Assembly (NCBI GenBank): GCA_033675545.1
Contig: JAWDGP010006196.1
Coordinates: 146,001 to 210,000, forward strand
Direction of reading: 5' to 3'
Length of the DNA: 64,000 nt
Origin: Elysia crispata
Taxonomy: Eukaryota > Mollusca > Gastropoda > Plakobranchidae
In this document: positions 1 to 18,436 of the stretch, piece by piece
Numbering within the stretch: the first letter of the stretch is position 1
How the letters are laid out: the number at the start of each line of letters is the position of its first letter
Translations under genes and position numbers: made by a program
Notes under the pieces: generated by a model
What the model was told of the DNA's origin: nothing
The model's input: the letters and a program-made list of their open reading frames with translations, nothing else
The model's database searches: none

Positions 1-279
1 CTATTTACACACTCACACACACAAACATTTTTCTGAAAGCTATTTTCTATACAGGTGCTCCACCTCTTAAGATTACAATTTAGAAACAGCTGAACGAAGT
101 AGGAAAACAAGGCCAATGTATATTTTCATTAAGATGCATTGCTGATATTATTGTTGCTGAATGTAGGCCATCGTCAGACGACTATTTTTTTAAGGACCAT
201 TATCAATGTAACAAGCCATTGAATGCGTATACTTATTTTTAATTTCCTCCATAGAGTCAACAAATAATAGGAAAATTCA

Positions 280-455
280 TTGTAAGTCTAGGGCCTCGGA
301 GACTTTGGTGCCTCTGTCAAGCCGATAGACAGTCTTGTAAGATGAGGGTTGACTACATCACCTCAAATAAAATAAATACCCTGGATTCAAACGCGAAACT
401 TTCCGTACTATCCGCACAATCAGTCAACACTTAGCGACTAAACTATCTGGTTCCC
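280..455 (-). repeat. tRNA-derived SINE-like repeat
   Basis: Read on the minus strand, an A-box-like element (TAGTTTAGTCGCTAAG, about 431-446) is followed about 45 bp later by a B-box-like GCGTTTGAATCC (383-394), the spacing of an RNA polymerase III promoter in a tRNA-derived SINE. No cloverleaf with paired acceptor ends is apparent, so a functional tRNA is unlikely. The downstream limit is approximate. Confidence 0.4.
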
Positions 456-727
456 CTTTTTTTAGAAGGATAGAACTTATTAAAAAATGGCAGGATCGAA
501 TTACTGAAACAGAAAAGAGCAAGAAACGTTTTATAAAAACAAAGAATTCAAAGTATCGTTGTGAATAAAAAAAAATCCCCAGGAAGAAATTCAAGCTTCA
601 GTTCTATATCAACCCTAAATCAAATACAGGAGTGCTTGTGAAAGGAAGAAACTTCCATATTATTTTAATAGTGCGTTCTTCAGGAGAAGGTAATGATATC
701 ATTATTCATAGAAAAATGACGAAAAAG

Positions 728-832
728 GATACCCCCCCCCCAAAAAAAAAAAAAAAAAACCAAAAAACAAAAAAAACAAAAACAAAACAAAACAAAACAA
801 AAAAAAAACAAAAAAAAAAAAAAAAAAACATT
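728..832. repeat. C-run followed by long A-rich low-complexity tract
   Basis: Ten C residues are followed by about 90 bp of almost pure A interrupted by single C residues (AAAAC-like units). A lysine-rich ORF across it is a by-product of the simple sequence. Confidence 0.85.
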
Positions 833-928
833 TCACCTTTACATGGAAAGTAATGGATTTGATTAATTGTATCTGATACGCTCAATTGCTAGGATTCAAA
901 AAAAATTTTGTCGCAGTTAGACAATTAC

Positions 929-8162
<7,234 letters not shown>

Positions 8163-11100
8163 AACTTATCGGACAAATCTTTAATTCACCCTAGGTTCTA
8201 TTGAAAAGTACTGCAAATTCATCAATATTCCATCGCAGGAAAAAAATTAATATCAAGAAAACTAGTATGTTGAATACGAATCAATTGACATGCTTGGATA
8301 TTTTTTCCAAACCCAAGAAAGTTTTGCACAATTCTCTTCAACAATACCGACATTAAAAACCTGAGTCTTCTGGTGGCTGCGCAAGGTAGATTTGGACTAT
8401 GAAACTTTTATTCATATATATCTAGATCTAGATTCGTAGGTAAAATAACTTTCCGATGGTCATATGCAAAAAAAAAAAAAAAAAAGAAAGCGGGCTACCA
8501 TTCATCGTAAAGTATTTACGCATTCAACAATATCGATCTTCTAAAAGATTACTTCTTTTCTACGTAAGAAGATATGAATTAAATCGAGAGCAACCAAAAT
8601 CGATCGCTATATCAGTTCACGTTCTTAAAGCGCATGAACGCATAAGTCTTCAAAAACCACGATTTTATGAATTCTACAAGTAACTCCCCGATGATTTACT
8701 GCAGCTGTTAAAAAGTATTCTATGAACTGCTGCTCGTCATAACAATGAGCTTAACAATCACTGGCAGTTTCTCTCTCCAATTGCTCCGTGACCATTTGAA
8801 GAAAATTTTGTTTCACTTCCGTTCAAGAAGGTAACAATCTTGAGATTTTAGCGGGTAAAAAAACCCGACCCCCCAAAAAAAAAAAAAATAAAAAAAAAAA
8901 TAAAAAAGGCATCGTCATTAGCGCGTATGAATGTAGAATTGAAAGAGAATTGATTGATCCGCAATACAATGGAACTTTCTGGAAATATATTCTAGGACAG
9001 AAACCACATTAGATAATGGACAATCCATGTGAGTCATAATACTCCTAGTACATGTAATCAGCACATCTTGAAAATACATGAAGCAAAGTAAAAATGCCTT
9101 ACTTAAAGATTGTGCAAGCACACTCGGTCCAACTGATTGTCCTCTATTATTTGGCAAAATTACCAAGCTTTCATAATAAGCTTTAAAAAGTCATTTACAT
9201 GTAATTCAGTATCTCATGCTTGGTCATTCTATTCCCCCCCAAAATAACTTTAAACTTTTTCAGCTTCGTTCTCGAAATGTTCGTAGACTGTCATATTTTT
9301 GTAAGTCAGTCGCCGCGGCAAATTTAGCCGCCTCAATCAGTTTTTCGTAGAGCGATTTAGCTACAGGCGAAGGAGATGGACGAGTAATTTGTGAAGAATT
9401 AATGACGCTAGAAAAGGTGCGACAACTTTAGAATACAAATTCTGCTGTTTGATGATCATGTTCGCGCGGACAGTTGAGGGTATTTCCAATCTTAAGTTTC
9501 GTGAACGTCTGATTTATTTACAGTATATATTCATTTTTTACATCTAAATTTTTTTAGTTCATGTACTGCACATTGTGCAGTTCTGAGTTAAAAAAAAAAT
9601 TATAGTTTGGTCCTCTCTGTTCAGCTTTCAAAGTGAGACAGACAATCATTTTTTATTATTTATTTTTAGTGCCTATTATAATTTTTATTTCATTATTTTT
9701 CTTCCAGTGAAGGCTTAATCGGCGTCCTTGCCTCTGTGAGTGACATTTCTGTTATTTGAGCCGTTTTGTTGTTTCATTAGGCTAACCTTACTGCGAGGCA
9801 ATAGAATGAGATTTGACAATAAGCTTATTGATGACTACGTGAGATAGAACAACTTCTGCAAGTACAAGTATTTTCTTGTACTGAAACCGAAAGGCTTGAA
9901 GGACAGACTCGGCTTCCGTAAGAAACACATTTTCGTTCGAAGCAGCTCATTTAAAACTTGGACTTGCTGGGAAGCTTATTTTCCGAAGCAGATCTTCAAT
10001 CTGAGCTCTCCAGTTGTAGCAACAAACAGCGCCTTTGAAAATACATGTATTAAGCTCTCAATACCGGTAAGTCGTTGGCAGGGGCAACAATTATTATATT
10101 TATGTCCTTTGCATTATCTGTGAAACTAAGCATGCACTGAGCATTTACTAACGTAATAGCTACACCTGTATCTAGAAACAAAAAAGTTCTAGATTCTGAT
10201 TCAACAGCTGCTATTTTTCAATCGTTCTGCATCAGGTCTGAAGAAAAATTCAAATAAAAAATACTGATATTGATAAGATCTAGATTTCATCCTCTCATGT
10301 ATTAATTTTAATCAAAAACACTCTTTTTTAGGAACATGCTAAACCTTAACTTGGAAAAGAAAAAAAAAAACAAACAAAAAAAAATAAATAAAAAAATGCT
10401 CAACTTTTGGTCAAAATTCTTCATAAAAATTGTAATGTTTATTTTTATCATACAAGTTCAGACTGAGTTGCTTTTTTTTGTTTCATTTTTTTTTTTTAAT
10501 TTTAAATTTGAAAGTAATTTCTGAAGTGCACAGAATCTAAAATGCACACTTAAAAGAGCACTATTGGTTTATACATGCCAAACTTCTATAGAGAAAGATA
10601 GAAATGGATTTCTTAAAAAAATGTTAAAATTCCATGAATTTCCATGGCCCAAGTCAATTTTCAGTTACACATATTCACTTTTAGTTCCTAAGGATTAATT
10701 CAAGTCCTTTTCAATGATTATTCAAAGGTAAGCTAAAAGCAAATACATGAACTTTGGGACATTATAGACGGACAAAAGGAAATGCAGGTCTGTAATTAAA
10801 ATCTGTTTCCAGGAGAAAAAAGGTACTCTTATTAATTAAATGATCTATGCTGTTCAGCTGCTCATGCTTATAAATTGCAGAAGTCTTAAACTTGTATTTC
10901 AATGTTATCTCATATGCGTTTTAGTTTTATCAGACCTGCAAGAGCTCAGGTCATGCTCTATTGTTTGCCTGCCTTTGGCAAGTGGGTATGCTATAAAAAT
11001 TAGAAGCCACTGCATTCAAAGTGCAATATCTTTGTTTACACTGATCTGATGAGGAAACCATGTTATGGATATCTGCAGAAAAATTCTGTAAACCCCCCCT

Positions 11101-11580
11101 TTAACTTAAGACCAGTTGAGTTTACATTTTAAAGCATTTATTTGCCTCTTCTCCATCTTTCTGTTCTGTCAGGCTTTAGAGTGGTTCAGTGAATGGACAG
11201 CTTTCAAAAGGCCTTTACCATTGATAAGCATGCATGAAATTTTTACATAAATTTGATTAGAAATTTCAGCTAATTTTTTTGCCAATATATGTATGGTCTG
11301 TGGGAATATTACCTCATCATGACCATTAGAATATACATGCATTTATCATAGCCCTGAAATAACTCAAGAGCCAAAAGAGAAAATTTGATGTCATAGGAAG
11401 AACATGTACACATTTAATATTTTCTGAAATATTAACATTTCTTTTAACATGTGAAATAGAAGTATTATAAATTTCAACAGCCAAATATGTAATACTGTAC
11501 TTCTTCAGTGTATGAGTAATACCAATCTTTCTTTCTTTATGTATGGCGCGTGGAGTGGGGGGAGACATTCCCATTATAAC
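8163..11580. other. No gene recognised (upstream of the cadherin-like gene)
   Basis: Only short AT-rich frames, A-runs at 8466-8486 and 8875-8910, and T-runs are present. I see no conserved protein motif. The cadherin-like gene's promoter should lie in the first part, but no clear TATA or GC box could be assigned. Confidence 0.5.
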
Positions 11581-12090
11581 AAAGATAAATGACCATGACA
11601 TGTTCACATTTAGAACTATACTTTATTCTCAATTTCTTAAGTTTGAATGACTTACTTTGATACCTTCAAGGTGTTTTAAGCTCTTCACACATCATCATTT
11701 GATAAGCGAGAAAAGGTAAAGGTGTAGCTTGAAAATTGTCGAAGAAGAGTATATATGATTTGTCTTTGACTTGTTTCACTGGGCCATTGAAATTTGTCCA
11801 GCTAAATTTTTTTTTTTTGAGAATTTACTATTTTTAAAGATAAATGACCATGACATGTTCACATTTAGAACTATACTTTATTCTCAATTTCTTAAGTTTG
11901 AATGACTTACTTTGATACCTTCAAGGTGTTTTAAGCTCTTCACACATCATCATTTGATAAACGAGAAAAGGTAAAGGTGTAGCTTGAAAGTTGTGGAAGA
12001 AGAGTATATATGACTTGTCTTTAATTTGACTTGTTACACTGGGCCATTGAAATTTGTCCAGCTAAATTTTTTTTTGAGAATTAATTATTT
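11581..12090. repeat. Tandem duplication, two copies of 255 bp
   Basis: Copy 1 (11581-11835) and copy 2 (11836-12090) both start AAAGATAAATGACCATGACA and differ at only a few sites and in the length of a T run. There is no coding potential and no TIR-like ends. Confidence 0.9.
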
Positions 12091-14926
12091 TTTAAGAAGT
12101 TCATTCTTTCGCATTAAAGTACTGAAGTTAAGAGTAGCCTGTTGAAAATGTCATCCTAACATATGACCGTCATTTACAAAACCTTTTGGATGCCACAATT
12201 TTTAATAATTATTGATAAGAGAGTAAACAACTGGCAGGCACAACTGTTCATCTTTTTTTGTTTAAAGATAGTAATGTATTGAAAAGACCTCTTTGGTTTA
12301 ATTTGGAGTCAAACAAACCATACAATACATGAATATGTGCAGTGAGTTGATAGAAAGTATTAAGAAAATTTGCATGATGTATGCTACTATTCTCTAAAAA
12401 AAAACCTTCTCTGTTATTATAACTTCAAATAAAAGCATCAAGGCTCATAAATGTATACATAGGCAACATTAATGTTGCTCTTTTCACTCATATGAAAAAG
12501 AGGATCATTTAAAGTGAAAAAAAAAGAAAAGAAAAACATCAGCAAGAAGTATTTTATTATTTTTTCTTTGTCTACATTTTTATCACAGATCACAACTTGC
12601 AACCCATACTGTTAGTGATACATTGCATACATATCATACCTACCTTTCTTGATATTCTGAAATTGAAAATGAAGACAAATATGATGATTTATGCAGAATA
12701 AACTGCAAGGAAAGTAGCTGCAAACATATTGAACATAATTGACAACTTGACAAAATATTGAGGCAAAAGTCTTGTAGTTTTCACTTCATCTTCAAATAAT
12801 GATATTTACAGAGGCATGGTAAAATACCTGATAGTATGCACTCATACCTTATAACATCATTTGAAATTACCAAGCAGTGAGTAAATTAAAAGCTTGTGAA
12901 CTATTTGTACAAACTGGCTATTATATATAGTAAAATAAAGAAACATACATTTCAAACATTGTTTTGTGGTAATTTTCGCCTTTGCTTCTGACTTCAAAGA
13001 TTTTAACAACTTAAAAAACTGGGTTCATTCAACCATAACACATTTGGGTCAAATTACATTATGTTCACTAGTATGTGAAGAGCATTTATTTAAAGAAAAA
13101 AATCTTCAAAAATGGCATATATACATAATAATATATTCCACAGCATTCTACATATACTGCAGTGATAAAGTATGTCATTGAAGCTTTTCACATATTGTTA
13201 TAGTCAGAACTCGCCGCACAAAAAACTCATACTCAAAGACTTAATAAACTTAAGATGTTGACAGACTACACTTGGTCAAATCTACATTTCCCTTAAATTT
13301 GTTTTTCTTTCCATATATATATATATCCAAATATATTCAGAAAATGTCCCATTGGAGTTATTTACAAAAATTTAAATTAAAACAAGGTTACCAATAAAAA
13401 GGGGATTAAACAAGAGCAGATGATTCTTATTATAAAAGCCCAAACTCATTTACATTTTTTTCTTTTTTTTTGCTAGTTCATGCTATCAACTAAAAGTTGA
13501 CGTAAAATAAGGCAAATGAATTAAATTTTTTGTTATGTCTGACAGCCATAAGATGAAAAAAATTGTCCTATTTCTACTGCAATATTTGCCCACATTATCA
13601 CAAAGAAAAAATAAATTAACCTAATTACTAAATTGATCACAACAGTCTGATACTTTCTTCACCACTGCTGATTTGCTTAAAGTTAAATGCATGCCTTCTG
13701 ACAATTTAGAGTTAAGTTGCTAACATCATACATAATTAAAAATTCTTTAGTCTTTATTGAACTCCTATTTACTATGAAAATTTCCTATATTGACATACTT
13801 AAAGAAACCTTTGTAAACCAGAGCTGTCAAAGAAACAAAGTCAGAAAACCACAATTCGAACATAAAAGTTTTTTTTTTTATCTTTGGTTTTCCTGTACAT
13901 TTCAGTTGCTAGTTGATTGAGGTTGAGAAAAATATACATGTCATTTGCCACAGGAGATTTCTTACCACAGCTCAGAAATTGAGCTGCTTTGTGATACCAC
14001 TTCAGGCTGAGAAAATTACAATCAAATATAGTCATCTGAAATCACCCCTTAATCCTATTAAGAAAATAACTAAGGCACTCTACTTTTTCATAAAAAAATA
14101 AAAAAAAGTAAAGAAGATATATAAATTCTATGAATTGCACAACATAAAGCCGGTGAGGAAGCATTCTGTTCTTTTAGCCCTCAGACCTAGAGATTTAGTT
14201 CTAGGCATCAGAAATCAGCCAAACCTTGGTTCCTTCTCAAAAAATCTCAACTTTCCTTCCTACAAATTTATCTAATGTCTGCATAATTAAGAAAAAAAAA
14301 AGGATTTCTGAAACTTGAAATTTTCCTCAAACGAATGGACTCCTAAAACTCATCTTAATTCTGCAAGCTTGAAAAATTAAAAATATTTTTTTTTTCAACT
14401 ATCACTGATCAACCCATATTTCTACCAAAATTGTTTTATCATCATTTATCTAGCTTCTTTTTCAGCCACTAGAATTCTATACATTTGAGGTTGAGTATGA
14501 TGACAAAAAAAAAGGTGTTTTTTTCTCTTTTTTCTTGAGTATTAGTTGTGTTGGATCTAAGAGCCACACAGCTATAGGTTAGTTAAAGCAGACTTTCAGT
14601 GGCAGACAATCCATGTTAGTATCATTTCCTTTGTGTGTATCTCTGGCTTACTCCTATGTGTTATGTCATTGTCAAGTTAAAAATAAAGTCCACACGCAGC
14701 AAAGATTAGAAAGGCTTAAGTTACAGAAAAATTCAAAGAAGTTAGCTAAGAGAACTGTTGCTGAAAACATGTTATCTTGTTTTTTGGGGTTCTGAAGCTT
14801 ATCACCATATATAAACCACTAATCGTAATTTAAGAGAGTATTTTAAGCTAAGCTAGTCAGAAAAAGAACTATCATTACTACATGAATGTTGCAGCTACAG
14901 TAAATGCCTCTCCTCCCATAACTTAC
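12091..14926. other. AT-rich stretch without a recognised gene
   Basis: No ORF with family motifs and few microsatellites compared with the rest of the window. A perfect splice-like pair encloses only 13 bp at 12644-12656 (minus strand). The stretch could be a distal 3' UTR of a minus-strand gene or plain intergenic DNA. Confidence 0.4.
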
Positions 14927-15110
14927 CTGTAATTCTACACAAAATTTCTGGTCCCTTGAGTATATTGTTTACAGCATAACATAACCACTTATTGCTATGT
15001 ATCTTCACATCTGATAGAAGAGGTGAAAACATTTTGAATCCCAAAATCTCAGATATAATACAGCCAAACTTGGACATGCAAGTTTCCACAAAGCTGCCAC
15101 CTTCAAGAAT
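14927..15110 (-). CDS. Putative exon, unknown protein
   Basis: The minus strand has 61 open codons between a possible acceptor (ACTGAAGCAG, no pyrimidine tract) and a strong donor (ATTACAG|GTAAGT). The peptide includes ETCMSKFGCIISEILGFK and SDVKIHSNKWLCYAVNN. I do not recognise a family. It may be a chance frame in AT-rich DNA or a non-coding exon. Its phase 0 start would fit the end of the candidate exon at 17426. Confidence 0.2.
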
Positions 15111-16002
15111 CTGCTTCAGTACTAAATCTTGCTTTATACAACATTTATTTACAATCTAATGGGAGTATGAAATAACACATGGTTGCAAGGTGTAGGGGAT
15201 ATGGTGTGTGTGGTGGTATGAACAGAAATCTCTATTAATATTTGTTAGTGCCTAATCCTCTCTTATAACAGTCAAATCAATGTTTTTTGAAAGATCTATT
15301 CAGAAAAGTCTTTTGCTATGTACCTGATCTTCCAAATTATCTGTGAAGTTGAAGACTTCAAATAGCCCCCCAAAAAGTGGAATATGCGCCATGAGGATTT
15401 TCATGCATCAGTGCGGGCACAATACTGCTAGTGCTACAGCAGCCTTAGTCTATTGGTACAGGATCAAGAATGTTTTGTTTTTTTGCATCTAGGTTTGTTT
15501 TTATTCTATGTTTTAGGAACTAAATGATTGAGCATAAAATTTGACGTAATAGGTTTTGAATTTCTCTGTTCACCAGTCTTGCTGCTCTCAAGTTTACACA
15601 AAATAGATGAAAGGAGAAAGACAGAGAGGATGAACCAAAATGAAAAGGGTATCCTTTGACTTTTTTTTTTTTATTTTGGATACTTACCTCACAGCATATG
15701 AGCATAATTTGGAAGCAACCCTTCTTTTTTCAAAATATATAACCATTTGATACTATCTTTTCCACTCAAGTTTCCTTTTTCAAAGGTTAAGAAAAGGGAG
15801 ATCACCTCAACACCTTGATCACTACATGTCCCACCCTCAGTGAGGAGTTGGAGATAATAGCTAAGATATCATTATAAAATTAACTGCATGAGAGATAGTT
15901 TGATATATAAGCTAAGGGGTAATTTTTATAGTTGTTCTGAGCTAGCAATCATTTGTTTAGAGTGTTTTGTGCAGAATCTACAGAAATGTGAATATTAAAT
16001 GT

Positions 16003-16046
16003 TAACTTATATATATATATATATACACACATATATATATATATCA
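16003..16046. repeat. (AT)n microsatellite
   Basis: Two AT runs separated by ACACAC. Confidence 0.85.
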
Positions 16047-17181
16047 TGTAAATATATAAATCTTGCCTAAAAAATCAATGCACAAGAAGAAGAACATGAC
16101 ACATGAAATGTATATGAAATATTTTGTAATGTACTTTCTCAAAACATGTGGGGGCATCTCAGGGTTAAGGAGATGTTAGAGAAATGCTAACACCTCACAA
16201 AAAAAATATAGTTCCCATTTTCAGCTACCTTTCTTATTTTCCTGGAGGAAGTGTCCAGTCACTAGCTTTTGACATCTCAAATTGTGATCAAGATAGAGGA
16301 AAATCACAGTCGAATGGAATTTACAAGGCTAACTTGGAAGATATGCCATTTGTGCAGGCTGTAATGGAATCAATCTCGACATAACTGGTCTTGTTAAAGA
16401 GACAAAGCCTGTCTTGTGATAATTTAACCATTTGCACAAAGATCAACAAGATTTAAAGGAAAAGGCTTGTGGAAAGTCTAAAAATTGAATTTCCCTTTTG
16501 ACAAGTATTTAACTAGTAAAGTCGTGTGAAGAAATTCTATACTTTTTCCTATGCACCTTGCCACTGTGGTGTACTCTTCCCACCTGTATTCACTTCTAAG
16601 TTTGATGCTGACTTGATATTAGATGTATTTAGCTTCCATGGATACTTTTTTCCCCTCAAAATCTGGAGAGTTGATTGAACTATTATTTCATACAAAAATG
16701 TTCCTTATTTTATTGCTTATAGATCAAAGTGGAAAGATTGAACTTAAGATGATTTCTCAGGTTTTGGGTACAAATGAGCACCACATTATTATTCTCTCAT
16801 CTGCCAGTCTCATAAAAATAATTAAAAAAATTTTTTTTAAAAGTTACAAGATCAAGAAATGAAAACAAAGATTAGTTGGATAATTTTTTTTTATAAGTGA
16901 AGCCCGCTTTAGACAGTGATCTCACAGCAAAAGGATCAACAATTTTAGAGAGGAAATTAGTGCAGCAGTCTTCAAGTTCAAGACACAAACTTTTAAATTG
17001 ATACTTATTAGCTTTTCAGATTAAAAGTTGTAATTACAATAGTGTAAAACAGTCCAACACAACTCACTGAGCTATTAAAGAGAAAGTGTATAACAGTGCT
17101 TACCTGTTTTTTCTTTTATTACAGATGTAAAAATCTATCTGAAGCACCTTATGCTTTTTTCTTCTTGACAACTTTCATAAT

Positions 17182-17578
17182 CTAATCTTGGTCTTTCAAA
17201 AAGTCTATTAGAATTTCTATGATCCTATCCATTATTAACTGTAAAAGAAAAAAACAATGGTCACAGCATTGTGAACAAAAACATTAAAAACACTTGTAAA
17301 CAAAAACTAGGACCACACTACAAATATAAATTCAATTATAATATAGAAAGGATTCACTTTCATTCTTAGGAAACAAAGTGAGATTAGATATAAGCCTATA
17401 ATATATACACATACATTCTACTCACCAAATCTCTGTCAATTAAGCAACAGATCCGCATCCCTTGGAGTACTTTGTCATTTTCCCTTGTAAGGATGGTATA
17501 TTTCGTAAAAACAAATGATTCATGAAAACCAGAACCACACAAAAAATACCATTGCTCGTAAAAAGGTTTGTTACTCAT
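17182..17578 (-). CDS. Small hypothetical protein, two exons, about 69 aa
   Basis: An ATG at 17578 opens 51 codons (17426-17578) ending at donor TTG|GTGAGT. A 187-bp intron ends in CTTTTACAG and exon 2 (17182-17238) continues in the same phase for 18 codons to TAG. The upstream sequence TTTCTGTTGCTTTTAG is itself a good acceptor 9 bp before the ATG, so this may be an internal or second exon. The peptide is rich in Cys and aromatic residues (QWYFLCGSGFHESFVFTKY) with an acidic helical tail (IIEILIDFLKDQD). No family is recognised. It lies about 600 bp past the HAPSTR1 stop on the same strand, so it could also be spliced 3' UTR. Confidence 0.3.
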
Positions 17579-17897
17579 ACTTAAAGCCTAAAAGCAACAG
17601 AAACCATGAATTCATGAATGTTTTATGCTCTTAGGTTTTAAGTTAAAAAAAAAACAATAACCATCACAAAACAAACAAGAAAAGATGACATGATTGCTAT
17701 CAAATTAGCTCTCAACTTATTTCAAATCAGTTGAGGGAAAATACTTTCAACACCTCCAAAGAAGGACAAGTCCAGTTCTTACACAACATGATTTCCAGCA
17801 CGCTATGGAGGTAAATTCACAAAGGCAAAGTTTGTGACATTGATTGAAATTCACTGGTTGATTGTAGAACAGATGCTTATGTTCAGTTCTTCCTTAT

Positions 17898-17903
17898 TTT
17901 ATT
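17898..17903 (-). terminator. Candidate polyadenylation signal for HAPSTR1
   Basis: AATAAA on the minus strand, 280 bp beyond the HAPSTR1 stop codon and the nearest such hexamer I found. AT-rich DNA makes chance hits common, and the vertebrate gene is known for a long 3' UTR, so distal sites are possible. Confidence 0.25.
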
Positions 17904-18182
17904 CATGATTAATCTTTCAATATGATTTAATTAGTTGGTCATCCCCTCAAAAACAGAAAGAAAGACATGATTGCTCTCCTGTTGTCAGTGAATAATGAGG
18001 GCATAGTCGTGAAATGTTGACATTTTCACTTTACTGCTAACAGCTCAACAAAGATTCAATTTCTTCATGATCAAGCACAATACAGAACTAATCCTTTCAG
18101 CTGCTACCACGACCAGATTAAATCCTTGAACTGTCAATGCAAGTCATGTCGATTTGTGTAATAAGTCCTCTTAAAGGTGTAT

Positions 18183-18436
18183 TCATAAGTATTTTCCTCT
18201 TTTCCTTGATGGTGATTCCATGTTAACATCTGTAGCTGAGGAAGATCCATGTCGTTTACGGCTGCCATGGTGATGATCTGTGTTACAGCTCCAACCAGAC
18301 AAGTCATCAGAGTGGTGGTGATGGTGGAACAAGATCTCTTCCATAACTGGAGCTCTGGTCATGGATGTGCTCGAGCTTGTAGTTGAACCAGGTCGAGAGT
18401 AACTCATGTTGATGTTGGGCATGGCTCCATTTAAAC
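18183..18436 (-). CDS. HAPSTR1: HAPSTR1 exon 4 with stop codon
   Basis: The acceptor TTTTCTCCTCAAG is followed by 83 codons and TAA. GLNGAMPNINMSYSRPGSTT matches the vertebrate GLSGAM block; then a Ser/Thr-rich stretch, a polyhistidine run and a basic tail. Confidence 0.9.

Noticed and set aside
12644-12656. 13-bp microexon with perfect splice borders (minus strand)
   Set aside because: Acceptor and donor look good, but no flanking coding exons with matching phase are identifiable; a chance pairing in AT-rich DNA is likely.
15329-15348. Second microexon-like splice pair (minus strand)
   Set aside because: Only 17 bp lie between the sites and there is no reading frame continuity.
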